DNA of 64,000 nucleotides from Leptodactylus fallax. Lineage: Eukaryota > Chordata > Amphibia > Anura > Leptodactylidae. Location: positions 1 through 64,000 of the forward strand of contig CAMRHE010000333.1 in the NCBI GenBank assembly GCA_947044405.1, written 5' to 3'. This document shows positions 36,548-47,122 of this stretch, in pieces. The notes beneath the pieces were generated by a model, which was not told the DNA's origin, did not search any database, and worked only from the letters and a program-made list of their open reading frames with translations. Numbering within the stretch: position 1 is the first letter of the stretch; each line of letters starts with the position of its first letter. The position numbers and the translations under genes are program-made.

Positions 36548-37373
36548 TTAAAGCTGCTCCAAGTTGCAGAGAAAGCTGCCACTAATTCCTCTGGCATTGT
36601 CTTGCTGAAATAAGCAGGGACATCCCTGAAAAAGAGGTCGCTTGGATGGCAGAATATGTTGGTTCAAAACCTGTATGTACCTTTCAGCATTAATGGTGCC
36701 TTCACAGATGTGCAGGTTACCCATGCCATGGGCACTAACGCACCCCATACCATCAGAGATGCTGGCTTTTGATAACAATCTGGAGAGTCCTTTTACTCTT
36801 TGGCCCAGAGGATACGACGTTCATGATTTCCAAAAACAAGTTGAAGTGTGGCAGATGAGCTCGGGCCCAGAGAAGCCGGCAGCATTTATGGGTGTTGTTG
36901 GTATATTGCTTTCGCTTTGCATGGTAGAGATTTAACTTGCACTTGTAGATGTAGCGACGAACTGTGTTCACTGACAATGGTTTTCTGAACTGTTCCTGAG
37001 CCCATGTGGTAATATCCGTTACAGAATGATGTCTGGTTCTAATGCAGTGCCGCCTGAGGGATCAAAGGTCGCGGGCATTCAGTGTTGATTTTCGGCCTTT
37101 CCGCTTACTTGCAGAGATTTCTCCAGATTCTCTGAATCTTTTGATGATATTATGGACTGTAGGTGATGAAATCCCTAAATTCCTTGCAATTGTACATTGA
37201 GAAACGTTGCTCTTAAACTGTTGGACTATTTTCTTACGCAGTTGTTCACAAAGTGGTGAACCGTGCCCCATCCTTGCTTGTGAACGACTGAGTCTTTCGG
37301 GGATGCTCCCTTTATGCCCAATCATGACACTCACCTGTTTCCAATTAACCTGTTCACCTCTGGAATGCTCCAA
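36548..37373 (-). pseudogene. Tc1 transposase, N-terminal and central parts
   Basis: The first piece (37373-37062) contains helix-turn-helix text (QCTIARNLGISSPTVHNIIK) and a second DNA-binding stretch (FRESGEISASKRKGRKS). A stop follows, then a frame with SVNTVRRYIYKCKLN and LLWARAH (36977-36753), and a piece with INAERYIQVLNQHILP and FQQDNA (36778-36588), where the second catalytic Asp lies. Several stops and frameshifts separate the blocks. After QDNA the text is CR1 5' UTR. Confidence 0.85.
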
Positions 37374-37879
37374 GTGTTTTTTGAGCTTTCCTCAACTTTC
37401 CCAGTCTTTTGTTGTCCCTGTCCCAGCTTTTTTGGAATGTGTTGCAGGCATCAAATTCAAAATGAGTGAATATTTGCAAAAAAACAATAAAGTTTATCCA
37501 TTTGAAAATTAAATATCTTGTCTTTGTAGTGTATTCAATTAAATATAGGTTGAAAAGGATTTGCAAATCACTGTATTCTGTTTTTATTTATGTTTTACAC
37601 AATGTCCCAACTTTATTGCAATTGGGCTTGTAACTCCTCTGTAGTTGTCTGCCGCTCTATCCACAGTTCAATAGAGTAACTAGTTCCACTGTCCTTACAA
37701 CTAAGGAGGATATTAGAGAGGTTATCACTCATCCAGTTGTCACCTTCATTACTAGGAGTTACGTTTGCTGTGTAATATTTCTGCTGTGAGGAAAAAATGT
37801 TCCTCTCCTTGTAGTTAGATGGCAGCCACTTCTCCTTGCTTACCCCTTGTCTTGACCTTAACAGCATTAGAATCAAGTG

Positions 37880-38200
37880 CATAATATAAATTTAACATTA
37901 AAACCAAGCTTATAAGATAAATACAGCACCAGAGCTGGGACAAAACATTATAGTGGCCTAGGCAGTTTCAGCATATTACGCCCAACCCTAAATTAATTTG
38001 GTACATAAATACAATAAACTCTCAGGAAATAAAAACAGCACTAAAACTAAGATCAATACAAAAATAATCAAAGTGCATAAGATTAATATAGCACAAGAAC
38101 AAGCTCATAGCAAAAATACAAAACAAGCACTCAGCACTGAAGTTGGTTCTGGTGCTGTATTGATATACTAGAATCAATACTAGAACCAACCATCAATTCA
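37880..38200. repeat. Degenerate AATACAGCACCA-type tandem repeat, right of the Tc1 element
   Basis: Continuation of the repeat at 32010-32230: ATAAATACAGCACCAGA, then GGCCTAGGCAGTTTCAGCAT, and further ATAAATACA units. Confidence 0.5.
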
Positions 38201-38589
38201 TTACCAGAAAACATCAAATAGAAAGTAAGGAAAACCCACTGCCATGTACCATCTTAAAATACACCTCCCTGTATAATAATAGTAATGGTTTGCTAGATGT
38301 TAATTCACAAACATGAATACCCATCAGTCTGCATGTAATGCAATGACTACAGTATTGATAAGATACAGAACAAACAATGACACCCAGAGACTTAGTAATG
38401 TCTTTCATACTTGGGTTGTTGTCGGTTTTTTGTCTCTATTTGGCCAAGACCTTCATGACTATTTCCCCTGGTTCTGACTTGTCTCTGCAGAATTTGCAGT
38501 CCACACTCCATCTCTACACTATGGCCTTGAAAATAACAGTGTCATTGACTGAGTAAAATGTCCTAGAGTGTGTTTGAAAAAAAAAAACT

Positions 38590-38765
38590 TAACACTATCC
38601 CCCTTGAATCATAAATAAGCTCTATGCGGTTCCCCTAAATTTAAGATATGCCTTATGTTGTTCCCCCTCAAAAAAAATAATTAAATATATGCCCCATGAT
38701 GTGCCCCAAATTAAAGACGTGCCTCATGCTGTACTCCCACAATAAAAGTGACCACCCCTACATTA
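38590..38765. repeat. Short minisatellite (about 50-bp units)
   Basis: Three loose copies containing ATGCCTTATGTTGTTCCCCC, ATGCCCCATGATGTGCCCC and GTGCCTCATGCTGTACTCCC. Confidence 0.55.
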
Positions 38766-40535
38766 GGAAATACCTCACAATATTCCCATGCAGTCACAGT
38801 CCCTCACGGGTGCTTGGGTTACAGTGGAACAACGTAGGTGGTGCGACAATGTCTTTGCAATGCCCACATCACAGAGAAGGTCTTCTGACTGCAAATATAC
38901 TTAAATCCAAGAAATGAGACCTGGTCTCCCTAGACAACCACTATGGGACAGCCCTATGCCCCCTGCCATAACATCCATCTGTCTTCATATAAAATTTGGA
39001 AAAGAATGGTGGAGCTCCCCCATATTACGGAATAATTCTCTCTGACAAATATTGCTTCCAGGACAAGGAGGCACATTACAGTGACAAGAGAAGTGCTTAC
39101 ATATCTGCAGTGGCAGAAATAACACCAAAAGAAGTTAAACAAGAAAAAAAAATCATGAATTAGCAATAAAACTTAAGATTCTTTTGGTAACCATGGAATT
39201 TGTGATATGGAAAGAGGGGAAAAAAATAACTGCAGTAATTATTTGCATATGAGCCGCTCAACATTTATTGGGTTATGTTAAAACTCGTTAAATGAAAACC
39301 CAATTACCGACGAGACTGATTGTTCTTTTAGCAGTAGAATCATTAAAAATGACACATTACCTTTCAAGAAAGTATTTCCTCTGGTACAGGATGGTCTATA
39401 GGGGCCTCATTTATTGTAAATGAAAGTATGGGTTCTTGCAATGCACTACAAAACAGCAAGAGCACTGGAAGTTCAATAAAGTAATCTTTGATCCATGGCG
39501 TTTCATTGTAATTGTTGCTGTCTGTCAGTCACCTAAGTGCAAAGCGCTCTTCGGAGCTGAAAAGGTTTTCCCTTGATATTACATGATACCTGCAATTATA
39601 TTACATATCAAGAGGAATCTGTGGGCACGGGGAAAGAATTGTCTGCCATTTGTATTTCATGTTCATCAAGAAATTAACATCATAGATGAATATTTCACTT
39701 AAATTACAGTGTAATTTCTAATTTATCCCTGGAAATTTACACATATTTATTAAGGTTGAACACGGAGTTTAGGATTGGATCACTTTTATAAGGGCAATTA
39801 AAGAATTTCTAATAACATAATACCTTAGCCAAGTAGATAAAATATAACCTACAGATCTTATAGCTCATCCCTGTATGAGCAATATTTTAACTGAAGCAAT
39901 ATTAAGAGTTCATTCCAGGGTAATTATTTTTAACTCTTTTAGTAGCCTATACATATAGTCTCTAGTTTTGTTAGACTAGCAACAAGAATATTCTCTGCAA
40001 AACTGATACTCTGTGTTATACCTTGTGCGGTGCCCGAGGTCAGTGCATGACACAGGGATTACTTATTTGGTGTTATTAGAATATCTGTTTCATATATCTG
40101 CTCTTCAGCACCACAAAACTGTGTATACATATTGCCTGGAGTGTTCCTATCATCTGTATAAAGTTATAAAAATCAGGTTCAGATAGAGTAAGTCCTAATA
40201 TCAGACTTTGAGTTCCCAAGAATCTGTACATTTCTAGACAGTTCATAGAAATAGGGATTTTTTTTTCCCACTGTTCTTAAGACCTGTCACCACCCCTGAC
40301 ATCTCTATTGTAGTATATTATTATGTTCTACATGAAATAACAATTCTGGGCCATGGCACACTATGACTGGATGGCCACAGCCTAAGAGCTTATTTATTGT
40401 TAACAATAAACTAGATTAGTCTATAAGGTTTATTTAGTAATGTATTTAGTGCGCTTTTTCTTAATATAAAGTATAATAAAAGTATAGAAAGTACATCTCA
40501 TGCCAACAACTGATATAAACATATAATGTATCCTA
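38766..40535. other. Non-coding DNA without supported genes
   Basis: AT-rich single-copy-looking sequence. The part at about 39280-39770 is proposed in the findings as a possible conserved non-coding element. Confidence 0.55.
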
Positions 40536-40821
40536 TTAAAATGATTATCTACTTCTACAATAGATGGCCTATCCTTAGGATACGCCATAAATGTTAGATC
40601 TGCCGGGGTCCGATTCCCGGGACTCCCGGAGATAAACGATACAGAGGCCGCGTAGCTTAAGCCCATACAAACTGTAGCGGCAAGAGTAGACACTTTAGTA
40701 TCTACACTTGCCACTACAGCTGGTACGGTGATCAGCGGGAGTCCTGGGTTTTGGACTCCCACAGATCTAAAATTGATGGCCTATCCTAAAGATAGGCCAT
40801 CACTTGTAGAAAGAATTTTAA
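40536..40821. mobile_element. TTAA-flanked palindromic MITE
   Basis: TTAA at 40536-40539 and 40818-40821. The left arm (CTTCTACAATAGATGGCC and onward to AGATCTGCCGGGGTCC) is matched by the complement of the right arm (CTTTCTACAAGTGATGGCC to AGATCTGTGGGAGTCC). The centre is near 40670. No coding capacity. Confidence 0.75.
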
Positions 40822-41328
40822 ATGAAAAAATATGATGGAAAGAATGGAAAGGGAAAAATTATGGCAAAGACACCTTTTCCCTCAAACTTCTGTATTTTGT
40901 AGACAATAGAAATGAAAAGTTATTATATATGTACTTAAAATGCTGACCAATAAAACATCTCATCACATTGATGAAAAATTAAAAAAATTGTGGCTGCTTA
41001 AAGACAGGTAAAAAACATTTTTTCTGGTCCTAAGGCTAAAATTAGCTGAGTTATTAAGTAGTTAAAGTGCACTTGAGTTATATGCCAATTTTATTTACAT
41101 GAGAGAGAAATTCAAGATCTTCAAGAAAAAAAAAAGAACCTGACATTTTCTGGAGAGTTTTTTTAATTTTTTATGTGACTATTAAGGGAGTTAAAGTGGA
41201 TGTTCACCTTTTTACACTGTTATTTTTTTTAGCTCAGCTTTCTACGTTGGTTTTTTACTTAATGTATCTTTATAAAGCCACATCTCTATTTTTCCACAGC
41301 ATTCTAAATTCTCTGCAAAACCATACAA

Positions 41329-41533
41329 TTAAAGGGTTTGTACCACAAATAAGACATCTACAGGATAAATGATAAGTGTCTGACCAGTGGATGTCTAACC
41401 ACTATGACCCCCACTGAGAGATACTAGAGCACTTTTCTTTGGCAGTACCATTGAGATGAAAGAATGGCAATGTTCATGAGTAACTGAGGCACCATTCTGT
41501 GGATAAGTCTAGTTCGTGGTACAACCCCCTTAA
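41329..41533. mobile_element. TTAA-flanked short MITE
   Basis: TTAA at 41329-41332 and 41530-41533. Ends: left TTAAAGGGTTTGTACCAC, right complement TTAAGGGGGTTGTACCAC. About 200 bp, non-coding. Confidence 0.72.
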
Positions 41534-41577
41534 ATGATAAAATTCTGATTGTGTACAGCTTCCATTGAGGGAGCTTA

Positions 41578-41824
41578 GGCTAGGTTCACATTTGCGCATG
41601 GATCTCCGTTGTTCGGGTCTGCTGGGGGACCCGAACAACAGAGAGCCGGACTGCTAAAACAGCGGTTACCCGTGGACACCTGCGGACCCCATAGGCTATA
41701 ATGGAGTCTGCTGGCTGTCTACCATTTTTATACTGAAACTGCAGGACTTTTCTTTTTGCCAATTTTCAGCAGTTTCTGCTGCTGAATCTCCAATGGAGAC
41801 TCCGGCACAGATGTTAACCTAGCC
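41578..41824. mobile_element. PIF/Harbinger-like MITE
   Basis: Inverted ends GGCTAGGTTCACAT (left) and complement GGCTAGGTTAACAT (right) are flanked on both sides by TTA (41575-41577 and 41825-41827), the 3-bp duplication typical of PIF/Harbinger. The interior contains a short palindrome around GGGTCTGCTGGGGGACCC. Non-coding. Confidence 0.72.
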
Positions 41825-42056
41825 TTAGAATTTTGTTCCATACTATTAGAATTTGTAATGTACAGTGGGGAAAAAAGTATTTAGTCAGCCACCAATTGTG
41901 CAAGTTCTCCCACTTAAAAAGATGAGGCCGGCCTGTAATTGACATAATAGGTAGATCTCAACTATGAGAGACAAAATAAGAAAACAAATCCAGAAAATCA
42001 CATTGTCTGATTTTTTAAGAATTTATTTGCAAATTATGGTGGAAAATAAGTATTTG

Positions 42057-43030
42057 TGTGAACCGAGAGCAAGGCAGGTGGTTTGGACTCCGCAACCAGA
42101 AATGAACGCACACGCGGTAGTTCAAGAAAAGAATATATATTTACTATAAGTTAATAAAGGCTATTTGAAGGTAAAATGACAGGGATAAAGACAAGCAAAA
42201 TATACAATATAGCATGAACAATTTCAAGGCAAATTCTGCAATGGTTTCTACTTTTACTCTGTCCACTTCTGCAGTATGGACACTGAATAAACAATATACT
42301 CAAAACTATCCCTAACTGACCCTGACATCACATTTGGGTGCACCCCCTTTTCCCCAGTGGTCCAGGTGGACCGCTTACAGTCCGTAGAAGCGCGCGGTGG
42401 GGCCCAAAGTCGTTCCTTTCTTTTATAGTGAAGCGTCCTCTCCTCACTGTTATCAGGATCTTGGGAGAAATGAAGTCCTCTTTAACAGGGAAACCCAATG
42501 AATGCAATGTAATCCAACAGCAGATTCCACTCAGCACACTGACAGTCCTGCCGAATCCATACACTGAGCTGGGTTGTAAGCCGGGGTTTAGCAGGTGCTG
42601 TCCAGTACATCAACAGCACTGCGAGTCTCTATCTGTGGTATCCATATACACAGTCACAATGTCAGTCTCACTGATCAGCCACTGAGCACAGTTCCTTTCA
42701 CGTGGACTCACTAGTCCTGTTGTCTCTTTACACTCTGTTTGTCTCTGGACCAAGATACAGCTTAGCTGTACAGAAAAATCTCCACACCAGTTCAATACAA
42801 CACTTGCCAAGATGGCTGCTGCTCTCTGTCTCGTCACTTCCTGCTGCTCTGCTCACACTCTGTCTGCAGAACAGGCAGGCTGACATAAAAGGGGGGGGGG
42901 GTCTCACTCCAGCATCATGTCACAATTACAATGGCTGCTGTCTTAAAGGAACAGAATCACAGAAATACATTCAACATTAACAGTTTATACAGACAAATGA
43001 AGCTTAGGACAACATTGGCTGTCTCTTACA
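42057..43030 (-). repeat. 3' LTR of the young Gypsy element
   Basis: On the minus strand it starts TGTAAGAGACAGCC, directly after the polypurine tract AAAGTGGGGGGGAATA (complement of 43031-43046), and ends CTCTCGGTTCACA. A transcription/polyadenylation zone with TTAATAAAG-type text is near 42150. Confidence 0.9.
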
Positions 43031-43044
43031 TATTCCCCCCCACT

Positions 43045-46000
43045 TTAAGATTGGCAGTCCCTGCCTATGACTGTATATCCAGAGGGTTGTACTTTTATGC
43101 ACAGGGTGGTAGTATACCGATGTATGGCAGGCCAAACAAACTCATCCTGCGCATACCGAACAGGGGGAATACCAGCATTTGGCCTAGTGGTCCGTCTGAG
43201 GACCGGTGGTATATTATGGGGTGCTGCAGCTATGGGCTGAGAAGGACCAGCGGATTCCGCACCTGAGGGGGCACAGGCCGGAGATACAGTAGTCACAGGT
43301 TGAACAGCCCCAGGAGCAGGGATCGGCCAACAATCATCCTCCTCGTCGGAGGCCCATTCCGCACCTCCATTCTCTGACTGTGGGAGCTCATTCACATTGG
43401 CAGGCCCATCATGATTTGTCCCTTCAGAATGACACAGGCGCAACATATTTCGGTGAAGTACTCGAACACAATCAGTTCCTTCTTTCTGGACCTGGTACAC
43501 TGGCCCATTCGCATACTTGCGGCCAACAACACGATACGGCAAAGCCTCCCATCGGCTTTCCAATTTCCCTTGGGGTTTCTTGACACGAACTAGCACCAGG
43601 TCGCCTGGTTGCAATGGTGCTTCTTGCACTGGGGTCTTATCAGGATGGGGATGTTCTTGCAGGCGCTGCCGCACCAATCGATGGATCGTCTCAAGTCTCT
43701 GCCGGTGCGCCCGCACCCAAGAGGTTGGATCCCTCGGAGGGAACCCATCCACATCATCCAACTGTAATTCTCCTATACTTCGCCCAGACCGCCCAAAGAG
43801 AAGTGTATAAGGAGAGTACCCCGTTGTAGAATGGACCTGATTGTTATAGGCCCACACCATTTCAGACAAGAACTGAGGCCACTGTAACTTCTTGTCTTCC
43901 TCCAGAGTCCGCAGCATCTGTAGCAGAGTTCTGTTGAATCTTTCACAGGCCCCATTTCCCTGAGGGTGGTATGGAGTCGTGTGCGACTTCTTTATCCCGT
44001 AGATACGTTGAACTTCTTTCATTACATGTCCCTCAAAGCAGGCACCCTGGTCGGAGTGGATGCGTTTAGGGCACCCATATACTCGAATGAAATCTTGGCA
44101 CAGAGCACGAGCTGCTGACTCAGCTGTCTGGTCCTTGGTGGCGGTTACCACCGCAAATTTGGTGAAGTGATCCACCATTACGAGGCAATACTGGTGTCCG
44201 CTATTGGATGGGCCCACCATTAGATAGTCTATCATGACGATTTCTAAAGGTTCCTGGGTCACGATGGTTTGCAGGGGAGCTCTCTGTTCTATTGCCTTAT
44301 GGATCTCACAAGTTCGACAGCTGCGGCATACTTCTTCGACCATTTGACGAAGACCAGGGCAGTAAATCAGTCGCTGTAACCAACGAAAGGTCTTCTCATG
44401 ACCAAAATGTCCATTCTTATTATGAGCCTCAACTGCCAAGGAGCGAGCCAGTTCACTAGGCACCACAATTTGGTATCGAATGTCGATCTCAGAAGGTAAA
44501 TAGACCTTTCGGCATAGCACTCCATTTTTCATCTCCAACTTTTCCCACTGACTCAGAACAGATAATATCTCACGTGTCAGTCGTTCTCTTTCCTCTCTAC
44601 AGGGCTTCTGGCCTTTCTCAACACACTTGATCATCTGTGCCAGCCCCTCATGGGTCTGTTGTATCTGTGCCCATTCCTGTCGTGAGGGACCAAAGAAAGG
44701 AGCCATTTCAGTCCCCTCCATCTCAAACTGATTAGTGGCGGTCAAGGCCTGTGAAAATCTGCTGAAATCGGGCACCTCCACATGCTCCAACTCATGATCC
44801 ACGTCTTCTGTGGGGGTCTGGGTGGTTACCCTAGAAAGCCCGTCAGCATTCTGGTTCTCTGTCTTGGACCGATACTTAATGCGGTAATTGAACTTAGTCA
44901 TTCGGGCTATCCACCTCTGCTCTAACGCCCCGAGCTTGGCATTTTCCAGGTGAGCTAGTGGGTTGTTGTCAGTCAGTACTAAAACTTCAGCACCGGTCAA
45001 ATATTCAGAGAATTTCTCGGTCATGGCCCATACCAGTGCCAACAGCTCCAACTTAAATGAACTATAATTCTCGGGGTTTCTTTCAGAATCTCTCAAAGAC
45101 CGGCTGCCGTACGCTATGACCCTCTCCTGGCCATCCTGAAGCTGGGAAAGCACTGCTCCAAGACCATACAGGCTTGCATCCGTATACAGCTGGAACGGCA
45201 AGTGGTAATCAGCATATGCCAAGATTGGGGCTGTTGTCAGTGCATCCTTTAATGCCTGGAAGGCTTGTTCCTGTTCAGGTCCCCACTTCACGGACCGGTT
45301 CTTTGGACCACCGGATGTGCCTCGTAGGAGAGCATTAAGTGGTGCTGCTACCTTGGCGAAATCCTTAATAAACCGTCGATAGTAACCGGCTACTCCAAGG
45401 AACGCCCTCACTTCTCGCAGGGTAGTCGGTATTGGCCAATCTTGAACAGCCGCTATCTTGTCTCTTGATGGTCTCACCCCTTCTCCTGATACGCGGTGAC
45501 CCAAGTAATCAATTTCAGATTGGAACAACCGACATTTACTGGGTTTCAATTTGAGCCCATGTTCCCGCAATCTTCGAAATACTTGCCCCAACTGGTGGAG
45601 ATGGTCTTCAAAGGTCGCAGAATACACTATAATGTCATCCAAGTAGATGAGAGTGAACTCAAAGTTGAAGTCACCGAGACATTTCTCCATCAACCGCTGA
45701 AACGTTCCGGGTGCGTTTGTCAACCCGAAGGGCATCCGGTTAAATTCGTATAGTCCCATGGGCAAGATGAATGCCGTCTTCTCCTTGTCTTTTGTGGCCA
45801 TCGGCACCTGCCAATACCCACTAGCCAGATCTAGTGAGGAGAAGTACCGGGCTCTCCCTAGCGCTGAGAGGGACTCCTCAATCCGTGGCAAGGGGTAGGA
45901 ATCTCGTACGGTGCAAGCGTTTAACTTCCGATAGTCTACGCAAAATCGGATGGACCCATCTTTTTTTCTTACTAACACCACAGGAGCCGCCCAGGGACTC

Positions 46001-46860
46001 TGGCTTTCTTGGATGATCCCACCCTGTAGCATCTTAGCTAACAGTTCTTTCACTTCCTGATACAACTGTGGAGGAATTTGTCGGTAGCGCTCTCTAATTG
46101 GAGGGGTGTCTCCTGTGGGAATCTCATGGTAGGTCCCTGTGGTACATCCAAAATCTTCAGCATACCGTGCAAAGGTGGCTTGGTTCTCCCACAACAGCTC
46201 ATCTACCTTCTGCACACATTCCAGAGAACATGAACTTGCATCCATCTTCATCTGTTCTCGAATTGCACGGCCATTCCATTCAGAGGTGGGTTCCTCATCT
46301 TCTCCCATGGACACAGTTACGGTCCACTCATCCCTTTCAGTCGGCTTCAGCTGCATTGGAGTTACTTTCCTTACTTCCTCCGGAGTCACATAGATGTTAG
46401 CCAGCAGCCTCCCTGGGGTCAGGTCCACACTCTGGTCCTGAGTGTTTACACATCGAAGTGGTACTCTTCCATTGCGAACTATTGCCAAGGAACGGGCCAC
46501 TAGCGGATCAACACCTCCTTCGGCTGCCTGCAGTGGTTCTACCAACACAGCTATGCCCTCTAGTTTCCGACAGGTGCCTATGGGCATGGACACTATTGTC
46601 TCCCGACTGGGTGGCAGTGTAACTTTTGTATGCAAAGGAACTGAAATTCGAGCCAGAGGACGCTGTGCATCTGAACTTTTCTGTAAGCCACATGTCCGGA
46701 TCAGCTGCTGGAAAGCTGTTTGAGTAGGCCGATGGGTGGTGGTTTCTTTCCAATAACCGTGACCTTTCTTTTCAAAGAGGATCTGATCTAATTCTTTTAA
46801 CACATTCATCCCCAAAATGACAGGGACACAACACTTGCTCAAATGTCTGCCTTTGTTCAA
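43045..46860 (-). CDS. pol: Gypsy polyprotein: protease remnant, RT, RNase H, integrase (open frame)
   Basis: The frame is uninterrupted for about 1270 codons. It opens without a natural start: the first codon is TTG just before the deletion junction. The first residues (about 12-22, PVILGMNVLKE) are the tail of the protease; its DTG active site is gone. RT spans about residues 235-430 (WAAPVVLVRKKDGSIRF, LDLASGYWQVP, YLDDIIV). RNase H spans about 520-640 (LYTDASLYGLGAVLSQ, TDNNPLAHL). Integrase has an H-H-C-C zinc site (HNKNGHFGHEK...CRSCRTC) and a D,D,E core (MIDYLMV, IHSDQGACFEG, ACERFNRT). A C-terminal module (DLVLVRVKKPQGKLESRW) and a Pro-rich tail follow. All catalytic residues I can check are present. 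Confidence 0.93.
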   Translation of the reverse strand: MNKGRHLSKCCVPVILGMNVLKELDQILFEKKGHGYWKETTTHRPTQTAFQQLIRTCGLQKSSDAQRPLARISVPLHTKVTLPPSRETIVSMPIGTCRKLEGIAVLVEPLQAAEGGVDPLVARSLAIVRNGRVPLRCVNTQDQSVDLTPGRLLANIYVTPEEVRKVTPMQLKPTERDEWTVTVSMGEDEEPTSEWNGRAIREQMKMDASSCSLECVQKVDELLWENQATFARYAEDFGCTTGTYHEIPTGDTPPIRERYRQIPPQLYQEVKELLAKMLQGGIIQESQSPWAAPVVLVRKKDGSIRFCVDYRKLNACTVRDSYPLPRIEESLSALGRARYFSSLDLASGYWQVPMATKDKEKTAFILPMGLYEFNRMPFGLTNAPGTFQRLMEKCLGDFNFEFTLIYLDDIIVYSATFEDHLHQLGQVFRRLREHGLKLKPSKCRLFQSEIDYLGHRVSGEGVRPSRDKIAAVQDWPIPTTLREVRAFLGVAGYYRRFIKDFAKVAAPLNALLRGTSGGPKNRSVKWGPEQEQAFQALKDALTTAPILAYADYHLPFQLYTDASLYGLGAVLSQLQDGQERVIAYGSRSLRDSERNPENYSSFKLELLALVWAMTEKFSEYLTGAEVLVLTDNNPLAHLENAKLGALEQRWIARMTKFNYRIKYRSKTENQNADGLSRVTTQTPTEDVDHELEHVEVPDFSRFSQALTATNQFEMEGTEMAPFFGPSRQEWAQIQQTHEGLAQMIKCVEKGQKPCREERERLTREILSVLSQWEKLEMKNGVLCRKVYLPSEIDIRYQIVVPSELARSLAVEAHNKNGHFGHEKTFRWLQRLIYCPGLRQMVEEVCRSCRTCEIHKAIEQRAPLQTIVTQEPLEIVMIDYLMVGPSNSGHQYCLVMVDHFTKFAVVTATKDQTAESAARALCQDFIRVYGCPKRIHSDQGACFEGHVMKEVQRIYGIKKSHTTPYHPQGNGACERFNRTLLQMLRTLEEDKKLQWPQFLSEMVWAYNNQVHSTTGYSPYTLLFGRSGRSIGELQLDDVDGFPPRDPTSWVRAHRQRLETIHRLVRQRLQEHPHPDKTPVQEAPLQPGDLVLVRVKKPQGKLESRWEALPYRVVGRKYANGPVYQVQKEGTDCVRVLHRNMLRLCHSEGTNHDGPANVNELPQSENGGAEWASDEEDDCWPIPAPGAVQPVTTVSPACAPSGAESAGPSQPIAAAPHNIPPVLRRTTRPNAGIPPVRYAQDEFVWPAIHRYTTTLCIKVQPSGYTVIGRDCQS

Positions 46861-47089
46861 ATGGCCTCAATATCACCGTGGTCTTAGCATCCCCTTGTAA
46901 TGTCAATATTGCTAGCTCTACTAGTACTTCTGGTGCGGTCTGGTACATTCGCTGTATCATTTGTATCTGTTCCACCCACATACTCACTGACATATTATTG
47001 CCATCAAATTTAGCTAACTGACTTATTATAGCCCCTGCTGGCATTCTTCCTCCAGCACCATTCTCCCGAACGGGTGCGTCACCGTCCAT
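46772..47089 (-). pseudogene. gag: Gypsy gag remnant (N-terminus only)
   Basis: Starts at the ATG complementing 47087-47089, about 30 bp inside the primer-binding site. About 85 residues resemble a gag N-terminus (SQLAKFDGNNMSVSMWVEQI, then LTLQGDAKTT). After the residues FEQRQTFEQVL the sequence jumps to the end of the protease in a different frame, so the last 18 residues before the stop are out-of-frame pol. The rest of gag, its zinc knuckle and the protease active site are deleted. The junction is at about 46825. Confidence 0.8.
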
Positions 47090-47101
47090 TCTGGTAAGCG
47101 G

Positions 47102-47119
47102 ATCCTGCCGACTACGCCA
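47102..47119 (-). promoter_or_regulatory. Primer-binding site matching tRNA-Ser
   Basis: The minus strand reads TGGCGTAGTCGGCAGGAT starting three bases after the 5' LTR. This is the exact complement of the 3' end of a vertebrate tRNA-Ser (AGA/TGA family: ATCCTGCCGACTACG plus CCA) as I remember it, over 18 nt. It would prime minus-strand DNA synthesis. Confidence 0.8.
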
Positions 47120-47122
47120 ATT

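Larger units (their letters stand above)
32768..36588 (-). mobile_element. Near full-length CR1 LINE inserted in the Tc1 transposase
   Basis: The minus-strand order is 5' UTR (36588 to about 36370), ORF1 with an esterase domain, AP endonuclease, reverse transcriptase and the CR1 C-terminal tail. The 3' end is the typical short-repeat terminus (ATGTAACTATGTAA, complement of about 32767-32780). The Tc1 coding sequence stops at QDNA (about 36589) and resumes right after the CR1 terminus, which fixes both ends. Frameshifts and deletions make the copy inactive. Confidence 0.9.
32264..37632 (-). mobile_element. Tc1-like DNA transposon with long inverted repeats, interrupted by a CR1 LINE
   Basis: TA dinucleotides at 32264-32265 and 37631-37632 flank inverted repeats of about 200 bp: left CAACCCCAATTCCAATGAAG, right complement CAAGCCCAATTGCAATAAAG. 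The similarity continues through AAACATAAATAAAAACAGAA. The minus strand carries a Tc1-family transposase in pieces on both sides of the CR1 insertion. The host repeat text resumes on both sides of the Tc1. Confidence 0.9.
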
